Shown: piece after piece, positions 27,150-36,555 of the stretch | Numbering within the stretch: position 1 is the stretch's first letter | Layout of the letters: every line of letters begins with the position of its first letter | DNA from: Pseudomonadota bacterium | GTDB lineage: Bacteria; Myxococcota_A; UBA9160; SZUA-336 | Length of the DNA: 64,000 nt | Assembly (NCBI GenBank): GCA_003247575.1 | Contig: QJZC01000011.1 | Coordinates: forward strand, 23,874-87,873 | Direction of reading: 5' to 3' | The notes under the pieces: generated by a model | Told to the model about the DNA's origin: nothing | The model's input: only the letters and a program-made list of their open reading frames with translations | Databases searched by the model: none | Position numbers and translations under genes: made by a program

Positions 27150-28502
27150 ATGTCACCCGTCATCAATCGTCGAAGCTTTCTCAAAGGAGCCGCGGCGGCG
27201 GCGCCCACGGCGGCGCTGCTTCCGCTCGCGGGTGGGTTTGGCCTGAATCCGGTGTTCGCTGCCGGAGGAGGACCCAAGCGTGCGATCTTCTTCTTCATTC
27301 CGGATGGTTGTATCCCGCAGAGCTTCCATCCATCGGGGAGCGAGTTCGCATTCCGCCTCGGGCCACAAACCCAAGCCCTCGATTCCGTGCGGAACGACTG
27401 TGTGTTCCTCTCGGGGTTCCGCATGTACGAGGGCGGGAACTCGCACGAAGGTGGGGTCGCCAAGGTGCTCACGGGCAACAGCGACCGCTCGCTCGACGTG
27501 TTCCTCGCGGAGCAGCTACGCGGCCAGACGCCGATTTCGTCGCTGTACTTGGGGATCCACGCTACGCATGAGAACGGGAACAACTACTTCTCGTTCCTGC
27601 CGGGGAACAAGGTGCGCACACCGGAGGACAATCCGCTCAAGGCCTTTGAGCAGACCTTCGGCAAGCCCGGAAACTCTGGCGGTGGCGGTGGTGGGGGCGG
27701 CGGCGCTCAGGCGGTGGATCCGCGTGCGAGCGTTCTCGACGTCTCGCTAGGGGAGCTGCAACGGCTGCAGAACCGGCTCGGGTCTACGGAGCGACAGAAG
27801 CTGGACCTGCACTTGACGGCGCTGCGCGAGGTCGAGCAACGCATCAAAGCGGTCAGCTCGGCACCCTCCACATCCGCGAGCGCAGGAGCCCTGAGCGTCG
27901 ATACCTTCAACTCGGAAGGTTTCGTGGTGCCGGAAGGCTTCCACGGGTATCCCTCGGTCTTCAATCGCGAGGAGAACTTCGAGCTCGTCGGGAAGCTGCA
28001 GACCGATCTGGCGGTGTTGGCGCTGGCCAACGACGTCACTCGCGTGGTGTCGATCCAGTGGTCGCATCCGGTGAGCCCCACGCAGATGGCGTTCACGGGT
28101 TCCACGCAGCGCCATCACGACGCATCGCACTACGGTGCGCCGGACAGCGCGACGGCGCGGAACTTCAACCTCTTGCAGAACTACTACTGCGGTCAGCTTG
28201 CCAGCTTGATCAACAAGCTGCGCTCGGTACCGGAAGGCGATGGCACGTTGCTCGAGAACACCATCATCTTCCTGTTCTCGGAGCTGGGTGACAGCAACCT
28301 GCACAGCCACAGCAACATGCCGTTCATTCTGGCGGGGCAGGCGGGTGGTGCACTGCCGACGGGACGCTTGGTGAACCTACCGGAGGAGGCCCATAGCAAG
28401 ATCTTGGTCAGCATCGCGAACGCGATGGGATTCAACATCGACAGCTTCGGCTTTACCGGGCGGGGACGGGGAGGCGTTCCGGGACTTCTCGCGAACAGCT
28501 AG
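27150..28502 (+). CDS. Tat-exported DUF1552 protein, partner of the PSD-domain protein
   Basis: The 450-residue protein has an N-terminal twin-arginine signal INRRSFLKGAAAAAP cleaved near VFAAGG. The mature part shows PKRAIFFFIPDGCIP, a Gly-rich linker of about ten glycines near residue 180, and HHDASHYG. The late segment TIIFLFSELGDSNLHSHSNMPFILAG has the metal-ligand look of the alkaline-phosphatase/sulfatase-like fold to which DUF1552 proteins are distantly similar. It starts 2 bases after the preceding gene with GAGGAGGGG as ribosome site. DUF1552 and DUF1592-type genes are very often paired in myxobacteria and planctomycetes. Biochemistry unknown. Confidence 0.85.
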   Translation: MSPVINRRSFLKGAAAAAPTAALLPLAGGFGLNPVFAAGGGPKRAIFFFIPDGCIPQSFHPSGSEFAFRLGPQTQALDSVRNDCVFLSGFRMYEGGNSHEGGVAKVLTGNSDRSLDVFLAEQLRGQTPISSLYLGIHATHENGNNYFSFLPGNKVRTPEDNPLKAFEQTFGKPGNSGGGGGGGGGAQAVDPRASVLDVSLGELQRLQNRLGSTERQKLDLHLTALREVEQRIKAVSSAPSTSASAGALSVDTFNSEGFVVPEGFHGYPSVFNREENFELVGKLQTDLAVLALANDVTRVVSIQWSHPVSPTQMAFTGSTQRHHDASHYGAPDSATARNFNLLQNYYCGQLASLINKLRSVPEGDGTLLENTIIFLFSELGDSNLHSHSNMPFILAGQAGGALPTGRLVNLPEEAHSKILVSIANAMGFNIDSFGFTGRGRGGVPGLLANS

Positions 28503-28547
28503 CCAGGCGAGTCCGGCTCGCGTCCAGCGAGCTGGCGCCATCCACCG

Positions 28548-28581
28548 GGCCCCCGCGATCCGCACGCGGATCGCGGGGGCC
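28548..28581 (+). terminator. long perfect hairpin after the DUF1552 gene
   Basis: A 16-bp perfect GC-rich stem (28548-28563 with 28566-28581) with a minimal loop lies 46 bases after the stop codon. There is no T-run, so it may act by hairpin alone or protect the mRNA end. Confidence 0.7.
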
Positions 28582-28621
28582 TCTCGCGTTCTCGGTGTGG
28601 CGGTCGGTATACTCCTTGCCG

Positions 28622-29401
28622 ATGGAGGAGGTTCGCGTCGGTCGAAACGCCCCGTGCCCTTGTGGGAGCGGGAAGAAGTACAAGCGTTGCTGCCTCGAGC
28701 TCCAGCAACGGATCACCCAGGCCGACCTGCTCTGGCAGCGTTGTACTCGCGCAAACGATCGGATCGCTGCGCACTTGTCTCAACAGCTGCCACGGAGCTT
28801 GGATCCCCGGCTGGTCGCTGAGGCCAGCCGCCGATTCTACCTCTGGCAGGAGCCGGTACATCCGTTGCTCGGATCACGCGAAATCCACAACGTGTTCTAC
28901 GACTGGCTGTTCTTTCGCTTCATCGCAGACCCGCTCGAGCCTCGTGACCTAGACCTGGAGGCTCCGCTGGAGACTGTGGGTCGGTTATGTCTCGAACGGC
29001 AGGCGAAGCGGCTATCCGAACTGGAACGGCGGATTCTGGGCGCGGCCCTGCAGCGGGGCAACAGCCTGGTCGCCGTTCGAGGCGTGGAGTGGGGCAGGGG
29101 GCTCCTCGTCGAGGATCTGTTCACCGGGGAAGAGTTCGAGCTGGCGGAGCGGGAGGGGTCGAAGGACACCGAGGCCGGCATGATCCTGTTTGCTCACATT
29201 GCAGCCCTGCCAGAGCTCCCCCATCTGCTCGCATGCAGCCCCCTGCCGTTGCCGGCCTCGCTCGCAGGGATGATCTGCGAGCGTGCCGACGAGCTCCGTC
29301 CACCCGGAGGCTGGACTCCCGAGCGGCTTTCGCATCACGACGACGAGATTCGCGATCTCTACTTCGAAGGGGTCCGCGCGAGCTCCGCTGCGGGGAGCTG
29401 A
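28622..29401 (+). CDS. SEC-C zinc-motif protein
   Basis: ATG 28622 after GCCG gives 259 residues. The first 25 residues, VGRNAPCPCGSGKKYKRCC, are a complete SEC-C zinc motif as found at the SecA C-terminus. The remainder is a mainly helical domain with no recognisable family. Stand-alone SEC-C proteins are often ribosome- or nucleic-acid-associated, but the role here is unknown. A strong inverted repeat ends the gene. Confidence 0.75.
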   Translation: MEEVRVGRNAPCPCGSGKKYKRCCLELQQRITQADLLWQRCTRANDRIAAHLSQQLPRSLDPRLVAEASRRFYLWQEPVHPLLGSREIHNVFYDWLFFRFIADPLEPRDLDLEAPLETVGRLCLERQAKRLSELERRILGAALQRGNSLVAVRGVEWGRGLLVEDLFTGEEFELAEREGSKDTEAGMILFAHIAALPELPHLLACSPLPLPASLAGMICERADELRPPGGWTPERLSHHDDEIRDLYFEGVRASSAAGS

Positions 29402-29434
29402 CCGGATGTTGGACCCGCCTCCGGCTCGAGCTCC

Positions 29435-29491
29435 GGAATCGCGGCTGCCGGGCCTAGTCGCAGACTCGAACGGCCCGGCAGCCGCGATTCC
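29435..29491. terminator. 20-bp perfect inverted repeat between convergent genes
   Basis: A perfect 20-bp stem (29435-29454 and 29472-29491) encloses a 17-nt loop. Similarity continues imperfectly outward (GAGCNCGAGC on both arms), making about 30 bp per arm. It sits between the convergent SEC-C and nitrilase-fusion genes and probably terminates both, though no T-run follows. Confidence 0.65.
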
Positions 29492-29595
29492 TGAGCCCGA
29501 GCGTCCGGGGTGGCCCGGGCGTTGCGGTTCGGTTTGGTGCCCGGCAGGCCGATTCTGCGTAGTTCCGTGAGCGAGGCTCCGTCGTGCGTGGCCCT

Positions 29596-31158
29596 TTAGA
29601 CCTCTTGGTCCAGCTTTCCGGCCTGGCGGTAGCGGACACTGTAGAGCTCGGTGCGGCGATCGGTCCACGGTCGCACCGTGCCCGAGGCGCGGTTTCGACG
29701 CAGGGTTTCCAGGTCGACCTCGTGTGTCAGCACCGTCTCGATGTTTGGACTGCTCTCGGCTGCGATGGCATCTCGCGCGAAGCCGACGTCGGATGGGGTA
29801 AAAATGCCGCATTGAGAGTAGTGGATGTCGGCGTTCTCGACGAAGGGCAGGTTGCCTGCGCAGCCCGCGATCGCGACGTAGATCTGGTTCTCGATCGCGC
29901 GTGCCTGCGCGCACGCGCGAACGCGTAGGTATCCCAGCCGGTCGTTGGTGTTGAAGGGGACGAAGAGGATCTGAGCACCCCGGGAGACGGCGATACGAGC
30001 GAGTTCGGGAAACTCGACGTCGTAGCAGACCATGATCGCGATCTTGCCTCGATCGGTGTCGAAGACCTCCAGCTGGTCTCCCGGCTGAACTCCCCACCAG
30101 TGGCTTTCGTTCGGAGTGATGTGCAGCTTCGACTGACGCCCGATCGATCCGTCGCGGCGGAACAGGAAGCCGACGTTCTGGATTCCCCGATCCTCCTGCA
30201 CGAAGGTCGAGCCGCCGACCACATTCACGTTGTAGCGTAGCGCGAGCTCCGCCATGAGCTCGAGATAGCGAGGTGTGTACTCCGCGAGCTGGCGGGGGGC
30301 CTCGCCGGGGCGTCCCTTGGGAATCAGCGACAGGAGCTGGGTCGTGAACAGCTCTGGGAAGAGCACGAAGTCGGCCTTGTAGTCGCCCGCCACGTCGACG
30401 TAGTACTCGCACTGTTTCTCGAAGTCCTCGAACGAGTCCACTCCGCGCATGAGGTACTGTACGAGACTGATGCGCACGTTCGAGACGGCGCGAAGGCGTG
30501 TGTGGACATGAGGAAGGTGGTAGTCGAGGTTGGTCCACTCGAGAAAGGTCGCGTAGCCGCGTGACTCGCTGTCGTCCGGTAGATAGTCGGGGATCAGCCC
30601 CTTGAGGGCGAACCCATTTGCGAGCTGTGCGGTCAGCACTGGATCGTAGAGATCCTTACTCATGACGCGGTGCACGTAGTCGCTGGCGGACATCGCGTCC
30701 GCGTGCTGCGCGTAGCCGGGGATGCGTCCGCCGACGATGATGCGGCGTAGGTTGTGACGGGTCGCGATCTCCTTGCGTTCTTCATAGAGTCGGCGCGACA
30801 ACCGATATCCGCGCATCTCGGGATCTACCATGATCTCGATTCCGTAGAGGGTGTCGCCATTCGGGTCGTGATTGCGGATGAATCCACGATCTGCGATCAC
30901 CATCCAGTCGTGCCACTCCTCGTAGTCGCCGAAGTGCACGATGAGGCTGCTGGACGAGGCGACCAGCTCGCCATCGAGCTCGATGCAGATCTGACCCTCA
31001 GGGAATCGCTCCAGCTGGCTCTCGAGGTGCTCTCGCAGCCACGGGAGGGAACCGGGGAAGCAGCGTTCCTCGAGCTCGTTCCAGGCCTCGAAGTCCTGCA
31101 GGGTGAGCTTGCGCACCGTAAGACGCGATTCGAAGTCCTCGAGGCTCAGCCGCGCCAC
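29596..31158 (-). CDS. GNAT acetyltransferase - carbon-nitrogen hydrolase fusion
   Basis: 520 residues. Residues about 13-165 form a GNAT-like domain: IEIMVDPEMRGYRLSRRLYEER is the acetyl-CoA loop. Residues about 225-505 form a nitrilase-superfamily domain with the catalytic triad E269 (FPELF), K344 (SKLHITPNE) and C378 (VCYDVEFPE). This fusion occurs in many bacteria; the substrate of either half is not established. It hydrolyses a C-N bond in an amide or amine-derived compound and may acetylate a linked amine. It is divergent from the peptide-type ABC operon across an intergenic region with an inverted repeat. Confidence 0.88.
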   Translation of the reverse strand: MARLSLEDFESRLTVRKLTLQDFEAWNELEERCFPGSLPWLREHLESQLERFPEGQICIELDGELVASSSSLIVHFGDYEEWHDWMVIADRGFIRNHDPNGDTLYGIEIMVDPEMRGYRLSRRLYEERKEIATRHNLRRIIVGGRIPGYAQHADAMSASDYVHRVMSKDLYDPVLTAQLANGFALKGLIPDYLPDDSESRGYATFLEWTNLDYHLPHVHTRLRAVSNVRISLVQYLMRGVDSFEDFEKQCEYYVDVAGDYKADFVLFPELFTTQLLSLIPKGRPGEAPRQLAEYTPRYLELMAELALRYNVNVVGGSTFVQEDRGIQNVGFLFRRDGSIGRQSKLHITPNESHWWGVQPGDQLEVFDTDRGKIAIMVCYDVEFPELARIAVSRGAQILFVPFNTNDRLGYLRVRACAQARAIENQIYVAIAGCAGNLPFVENADIHYSQCGIFTPSDVGFARDAIAAESSPNIETVLTHEVDLETLRRNRASGTVRPWTDRRTELYSVRYRQAGKLDQEV

Positions 31159-31247
31159 GATTCGAGCATCTCCGGTCGCTGGTTTCGCGCGGACCCGCAG
31201 CTAGCGCCTGTGTCGCACCCCAACTGTCGCATCGCCCCATATATGCG

Positions 31248-31356
31248 GCATTCCAGGGGTTCTGCAAGGGTCAATTTAACATAATACACATTATCGGAAC
31301 TTGTCTGACCAGGGACCGCCTGCGAGAGGAATCCCCCCACGAACCCCCTGGAATGC
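31248..31356. repeat. spaced inverted repeats in a divergent promoter region
   Basis: GCATTCCAGGGG (31248-31259) recurs inverted at 31345-31356, 85 bases away. Between them is ATAAT-ACAC-ATTAT, a small perfect palindrome in an AT-rich patch (about 31279-31292). The layout suggests a looping operator serving the GNAT-nitrilase gene and the ABC importer. Confidence 0.45.
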
Positions 31357-31444
31357 GGGCCTGCGAGGCGTAGGAAACACCATTTTCGGGTGTGCACACG
31401 ATCGGGAGTGGCAGAGCCGGCCTCTGGAACGTCAGAATGCGTGC

Positions 31445-33511
31445 ATGCCGAATGCATCTTCACGACGGCCAACCGGCAGCTCGACGGCGCGGCGTGGCGC
31501 GCTCTGGCTGAGCTTGGGTCTGATGCTCCAGGTGGTGAGCGCGTGCTCGAACGATCCGTATCCGTCCGACGACCAGACGCGCAAGGTGCTGTACCGAGCC
31601 TTTCCCGAAGCGCCCAAGACGCTCGACCCGGCAGTCGCCTACACGACCAGCGCACATGCGATCACGGGAAACATCTACGAAGGACTTCTCGAGTACGACT
31701 ACGTTGCCCGTCCCTACCAGCTGGTTCCAGCGCTGGCGACCGGGGTCCCAGAGGCCGTGTCAGCCCCGGACGGCACGATCCGTTATCACTTCGAGCTGCG
31801 TCCAGGGGTTCGCTACGCCGACGACGCCTGCTTCGAACTCTCGGAGTCCGAGAGTTCGAAGTCCGAGAGCTCGCACTCCGAGATTCCGGACTCGCCCGGC
31901 TCCACGCCGACTACGCGGAGCGTCACCACACGCGACCTCGAGTTCAGCTTCCAGCGCTTGGCGGACCCCGCGGTAGCCAGTCCAATCGCACAGAACTTCG
32001 CGAAAATTCGCGGATTTCGCCAGTTTTCAGCGAATCTCGAGCAGCGTCGCGAGCGCGACGCCAGCTTCGCCGCTCGTCCCCCACATGAGCAGTATGCCCT
32101 CGTGGGTGGGATCGAAGGAGTTCATCTCCTGAACGAGCTCGAGCTCGATCTCGTACTCGACGCGCCCTACCCTCAGCTTTTGTACTGGCTAGCCATGCCG
32201 TTCACTGCGCCCGTTCCGTGGGAGGCGGTGGCGTACTATGACGGTGAAGAGGGTCGGCCGCACTTCAGGGACCACCCCGTCGGTACGGGGCCGTTCGTGC
32301 TCACTCGTTACAACAAGCAGGCGCTGATGGTCCTCGAACAGAATCCGCGCTGGAGGGAGTGGCCGCAGCCCGCTCCGGGGCACATCGCGCCGCTCGGGCC
32401 CCGTGCCGGGAGCCGGCTCCCCTTCATCGAGCGTGTCGAGTATCGCCGAGAGAAGGAAGCGATTCCTGCCTTCGGGAAGTTTCTACAGGGATACTACGAC
32501 GGCTCCGCGATCATCGAGGAGAGCTTCGATCGTGTGATCCAAGAGGATCAGCTCTCGAGCGATATGGCGGAGCGAGGGATGCGTCTCGAGAAGTCGGTCG
32601 AGCCCGGCATCTACTATCTCGGCTTCAATATGGACGACCCGGTGGTTGGGGCTCCTGCAGGTGAGCGTGGTCGCAAGCTTCGCCAGGCGATGAGCCTGGT
32701 GATCGACATCGATGAGCTCTCGCGGCTGTTCTTGAACGGCCGCGGCGTTCCAGCGAACTCTCCCGTGCCACCGGGGTTGTTCGGGTACGACCCCGAGTAC
32801 CGCAATCCCTACCGCGAGGTGGACGTAGAGCGCGCGAAACAGCTTCTGATCGAGGCCGGTTACCCCGGCGGTATCGACGCCGAGACCGGCCGCCCGCTGA
32901 AGCTAGGCTTCGATACTCCGGATACGACATCGACCGCGCAGCTGCGATCCCAGTTTCACATCGATGCGTGGCGTTCGATCGGGATCGACGTCGAGCTACG
33001 CGCGACCACGTACAATCAATTCCAAGAGAAGATGCGCAACGGTGCCTTTCAGCTGTTTCGTTGGGGCTGGATCGCAGACTATCCCGATCCCGAGAACTTC
33101 TTGTTCCTGCTCGAGAGCTCGAATGGTCGCACCCGGAGCGGTGGTCCGAACACCGCGAACTTCTCGAACGCGGAGTATGACGCACTCTTCGCCGAGATGA
33201 AGGACCGGCCCAACGACGAGCGCCGGGGGGAGCTGATCCGCGAGATGCAGTCGATCCTCGAGCGCGAGCGGCCATGGATCGAGCTCTACCACCCCGAGGA
33301 CTACAGCCTCGTCTCGCCCTGGTTGGAGAACGTGAAGCCGTTCGGAATGTCCTACCCCATGCTCAAGTACTACGACATCGATCCGGACGAACGCGCACGC
33401 CTGCGTGCGGAATGGAATCAGCCGATCGTCTGGCCCGCCTATGCGCTCGCGGGGCTCTCGGTGCTCATCGTGGTTCCCGGCATCTTCACCTTCTTCCGGG
33501 AGCGCGTGTAG
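31445..33511 (+). CDS. ABC importer substrate-binding lipoprotein with C-terminal membrane helix
   Basis: ATG 31445 gives 688 residues. The N-terminus has a signal with lipobox VSAC (Cys34). The body is a family 5 extracellular solute-binding protein (LYRAFPEAPKTLDPAVAYTT; RQAMSLVIDIDEL; FQLFRWGWIADYPDPENFL). Residues about 135-160 are a Ser/Glu-rich insert encoded by short repeats. Unusually, a hydrophobic segment near 663-682 (AYALAGLSVLIVVPGIFTFF) would add a second membrane anchor. It is the first gene of a complete importer operon for peptides or similar solutes. Confidence 0.9.
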   Translation: MPNASSRRPTGSSTARRGALWLSLGLMLQVVSACSNDPYPSDDQTRKVLYRAFPEAPKTLDPAVAYTTSAHAITGNIYEGLLEYDYVARPYQLVPALATGVPEAVSAPDGTIRYHFELRPGVRYADDACFELSESESSKSESSHSEIPDSPGSTPTTRSVTTRDLEFSFQRLADPAVASPIAQNFAKIRGFRQFSANLEQRRERDASFAARPPHEQYALVGGIEGVHLLNELELDLVLDAPYPQLLYWLAMPFTAPVPWEAVAYYDGEEGRPHFRDHPVGTGPFVLTRYNKQALMVLEQNPRWREWPQPAPGHIAPLGPRAGSRLPFIERVEYRREKEAIPAFGKFLQGYYDGSAIIEESFDRVIQEDQLSSDMAERGMRLEKSVEPGIYYLGFNMDDPVVGAPAGERGRKLRQAMSLVIDIDELSRLFLNGRGVPANSPVPPGLFGYDPEYRNPYREVDVERAKQLLIEAGYPGGIDAETGRPLKLGFDTPDTTSTAQLRSQFHIDAWRSIGIDVELRATTYNQFQEKMRNGAFQLFRWGWIADYPDPENFLFLLESSNGRTRSGGPNTANFSNAEYDALFAEMKDRPNDERRGELIREMQSILERERPWIELYHPEDYSLVSPWLENVKPFGMSYPMLKYYDIDPDERARLRAEWNQPIVWPAYALAGLSVLIVVPGIFTFFRERV

Positions 33512-33515
33512 CGCG

Positions 33516-34502
33516 ATGTGGGCCTACGTGGTACGCCGCCTCCTGTACGGCTTCATCACCGTACTGGGTGTGCTGTTCTTGCTGTTCCTGCTCTTCTTCA
33601 CGGTGGCGAATCCGGAGGACATCGCGCGCAAGGCCGTGGGCGAGAAGGCCTCGCCCGAGGTCTATGCCCAATGGCTGGAGAACCACGGCTACGATCGTCC
33701 CCTCTTCGTGAATCCGGAGTACCCTACCTCCTCGCTCGCGAGGTACACCGACACGTTGCTCGCCTCACACTACCACGACATGCTGACGTTCGATTTCGGG
33801 CGTAGTGATGCCGACGACACTCCGATCAGCGCGAGGTTACGCGAAGGGGCACTGCCGAGCCTGCTGCTCACGTTTCCGGTCTTCCTCGGAGGGCTCTTGT
33901 TCTCCATCGCTCTCTCGCTCCTGATCGCGTTGTTTCGCGATACCTACATCGACCGGATGGCTGTCGTCCTGTGCGTCGCCGCGATGAGCATTGCCACCTT
34001 GCTCTACATCATCTTCGGTCAGTTCCTGATCGGGAAGGTCTTGCGCTGGTTTCCCATCTCTGGGTTCTCGGGGGATCCTGCAGTCGTGTGGCGGTTCCTC
34101 GCGCTTCCCGTGATGATCGGAATCCTCGCCTCCCTGGGTCCGGACATCCGTTTCTACCGTACGATCTTCCTCGAGGAGGCGCACCGGGACTACGTGCGTA
34201 CGGCGCGTGCGAAGGGGTGTGGCGAAGGTTCGCTCATGGCCAATCACATTCTGCGCAACGCCATGCTCCCGATTCTGACCCGCGTCGTAACCACGATTCC
34301 GTTCCTGTTCGTCGGCTCGCTGTTGTCGGAGAACTTCTTCGGCATCCCCGGGCTCGGCGCGCTGACCGTAGAGGCGATCAACGGAAACGACTTCTCGACC
34401 CTACGGACCATGGTATACATCGGCGCGCTGCTGTTCATCGGTGCTCAGATTCTGACCGATGTCACCTACACGATCGCAGACCCGCGCGTGCGGCTCGGCT
34501 AG
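33516..34502 (+). CDS. ABC importer permease (DppB/OppB type)
   Basis: ATG 33516, 4 bases after the binding-protein stop, gives 328 residues. It has the usual N-terminus YVVRRLLYGFITVLG, six predicted membrane helices and the cytoplasmic EAA-type loop DYVRTARAKGCGEGSLMANHILRNAMLP, which contacts the ATPases. It forms the channel together with the next permease. The substrate class is di/oligopeptide or nickel; residues do not let me decide. Confidence 0.9.
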   Translation: MWAYVVRRLLYGFITVLGVLFLLFLLFFTVANPEDIARKAVGEKASPEVYAQWLENHGYDRPLFVNPEYPTSSLARYTDTLLASHYHDMLTFDFGRSDADDTPISARLREGALPSLLLTFPVFLGGLLFSIALSLLIALFRDTYIDRMAVVLCVAAMSIATLLYIIFGQFLIGKVLRWFPISGFSGDPAVVWRFLALPVMIGILASLGPDIRFYRTIFLEEAHRDYVRTARAKGCGEGSLMANHILRNAMLPILTRVVTTIPFLFVGSLLSENFFGIPGLGALTVEAINGNDFSTLRTMVYIGALLFIGAQILTDVTYTIADPRVRLG

Positions 34503-34540
34503 CACCCGGATCCGCGACAGTGAAGCACGGAAGGGAGTGA

Positions 34541-35566
34541 ATGGTCTGGCTTTCGAACGGGGCCGTCGTCGTGGTGCTCGCGCTGGCTTCTCTAGCCGGT
34601 ATTGCGGTGCGCCGAAACCCGCTGTGGCACGATGCGATGAGACGGCTCGCGCGGCGTCGCCCGATCACGCTGATGGCTCTCTCCGTGTTCGGTCTGATTG
34701 CCCTGCTCGATTCCGTGTGCTGGGTCGGTGGCGAGACGGGCCCGGGCTCGGGGGACGCGGTGGCCGCCTATGAGGCGCGCTCGCTGCTCGACCGCTGGTT
34801 CGAGCCGGAGAGCTTCCGGGAGCGGAGCTACTCAGCCCCCTTCGCGGCCGAGGAGTTCTATGGCGCGGCGCCGCTGGAACATCCGGGGGAGCACTGGCTC
34901 GGGACCGACGTGCTCGGGCGCGACGTATTCTTTCTGACGCTCAAGGGGTTTCGGGTCGCGCTCCTGATTGGCGGCTTCACCAGTCTGATCGTGATCCCGA
35001 TCGCGCTAGCCTTCGGAATTGCTGCGGGCTACTTCGGCGGGCGGGTCGACGATGCGGTGTTCTTTCTCATCTCGACCCTTGCTTCCATCCCCTCGCTCTT
35101 GCTCTTGATTGCGCTCATCATGGTGCTCGGGCGGGGCACGACACAGGTGTGCATCGCCCTCGGGATCACGAGCTGGGTGAGCCTCGCGCGTCTCGTGCGC
35201 GCGGAGACCTTTCGATTGCGCGAGCTCGATTATGTCGAAGCCGCGCGCGCACTCGGAGTATCCGAGTTCCAGATCATCCTGCGACACATTCTCCCGAATC
35301 TGGCGCATCTAGTCGTCATCACCTTCGTGTTGCTCTTCAGCAGCATGGTGCTGGCTGAGACGATCCTGGCGTACCTGGGTGTCGGAGTCGATGGCAGCTG
35401 GGGACAGATGATCGACCGGGCAAAGGACGAGTTCTCGCGCGACCCCGTGGTCTGGTGGAACCTGAGCGCGGCCTCGGCGGCGCTCTTCGCACTGCTCTTG
35501 TCCGTGAATCTGCTCGGGGACGCTCTGCGCGATGTCCTCGATCCGCGCACCCTGCGAGAGCTCTAG
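34541..35566 (+). CDS. ABC importer permease (DppC/OppC type)
   Basis: 341 residues. It has an extra N-terminal hydrophobic segment (VVVVLALASLAGIAV) before the family start. It contains HWLGTDVLGRDVF and the EAA-type loop DYVEAARALGVSEFQIILRHILPN. It starts 38 bases after the first permease and its stop overlaps the next GTG by one base. It pairs with the DppB-type permease to form the transmembrane pore. Confidence 0.9.
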   Translation: MVWLSNGAVVVVLALASLAGIAVRRNPLWHDAMRRLARRRPITLMALSVFGLIALLDSVCWVGGETGPGSGDAVAAYEARSLLDRWFEPESFRERSYSAPFAAEEFYGAAPLEHPGEHWLGTDVLGRDVFFLTLKGFRVALLIGGFTSLIVIPIALAFGIAAGYFGGRVDDAVFFLISTLASIPSLLLLIALIMVLGRGTTQVCIALGITSWVSLARLVRAETFRLRELDYVEAARALGVSEFQIILRHILPNLAHLVVITFVLLFSSMVLAETILAYLGVGVDGSWGQMIDRAKDEFSRDPVVWWNLSAASAALFALLLSVNLLGDALRDVLDPRTLREL

Positions 35567-36555
35567 TGGCAGAGCTTCTGCAAGTCTCGAATCTCAGTGT
35601 CACCTTTCCCGGGAGCTCGGGGCGGGTCACCGTGGTAGACGACATCTCCTTCACTATGCAGGCCGGCGAGGTGCTCTCGCTGGTGGGGGAGTCGGGCTGT
35701 GGGAAATCGCTGACGGCGCTCGCGATCATGCGGCTGGTACCGAAACCGGGAAGGATCGAGACGGCCAGCCGGATCCGGCTCGAAGGACAGGAACTCATGG
35801 ATCTTGCGGTGCCTGACATGCGCCGCGTTCGAGGCGAGCAGATCGCCATGATCTTCCAAGAGCCGATGAGCGCCCTCAATCCGGTGCAAGCGGTTGGCCC
35901 CCAGGTCGTGGAAGCCTTGCGTCTGCACGAGCGGATCACCTCGCGCGAGGCGCGTGCGCGCGTCGAGGAGCTCTTCGAGCGGGTAGGCATACCCGACCCG
36001 AGAAAGCGCTTCGAGAGCTATCCGCACCAGCTATCGGGTGGGCTCAAGCAGCGCGTGATGATTGCCATGGCGGTCTCGATGCGTCCGCGGCTCCTGATCG
36101 CCGACGAACCGACCACGGCGTTGGACGTGACCGTCCAGGCGCAGATCATCGAGCTTCTGCGCGAGCTGCAGTCCACACTCGGGACCTCCGTGCTGCTGAT
36201 CACTCATGATCTTGGTGTCGTGAACGAGCTCGCAGACCGGGTGCTCATGATGTACGCCGGCCGAACCATCGAAGCGGGACTGCGCGAGCAGATCCTCTCT
36301 CGTCCCCGCCATCCGTACACCCACGGCCTGCTGCGTTCGATCCCGGCGCGTGCTGCACGCGGCCAACGGTTGGCCGAGATTTCCGGTGTCGTGCCGTCTC
36401 CAGAGCACTGGCCCAGCGGCTGTCGCTTCGCCCCTCGCTGTTCCGAGCGGCTCGAGGTGTGCACCAAGCAGGTACCCGAGAGCCTAGAGCTCGATGCGAC
36501 TCACAGCGTGTGTTGTCACGCGGTGGCTGCGTCCCTCGCGGAGGGAGCACCGTGA
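35566..36555 (+). CDS. ABC importer ATP-binding protein (DppD/OppD type)
   Basis: GTG 35566 shares one base with the permease stop. The 329-residue protein has Walker A GESGCGKS, signature LSGGLKQRV, and Walker [22 protein letters not shown]-terminal extension with clustered Cys ([14 protein letters not shown]) is typical of OppD-type subunits, which can carry an Fe-S cluster. It hydrolyses ATP to drive import jointly with the next protein. Confidence 0.92.
   Translation: MAELLQVSNLSVTFPGSSGRVTVVDDISFTMQAGEVLSLVGESGCGKSLTALAIMRLVPKPGRIETASRIRLEGQELMDLAVPDMRRVRGEQIAMIFQEPMSALNPVQAVGPQVVEALRLHERITSREARARVEELFERVGIPDPRKRFESYPHQLSGGLKQRVMIAMAVSMRPRLLIADEPTTALDVTVQAQIIELLRELQSTLGTSVLLITHDLGVVNELADRVLMMYAGRTIEAGLREQILSRPRHPYTHGLLRSIPARAARGQRLAEISGVVPSPEHWPSGCRFAPRCSERLEVCTKQVPESLELDATHSVCCHAVAASLAEGAP

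Noticed and set aside
31842..31912. CRISPR-like short repeats in the binding-protein gene
   Set aside because: They are short imperfect in-frame Ser/Glu codon repeats within a coding region, without spacers or cas genes.
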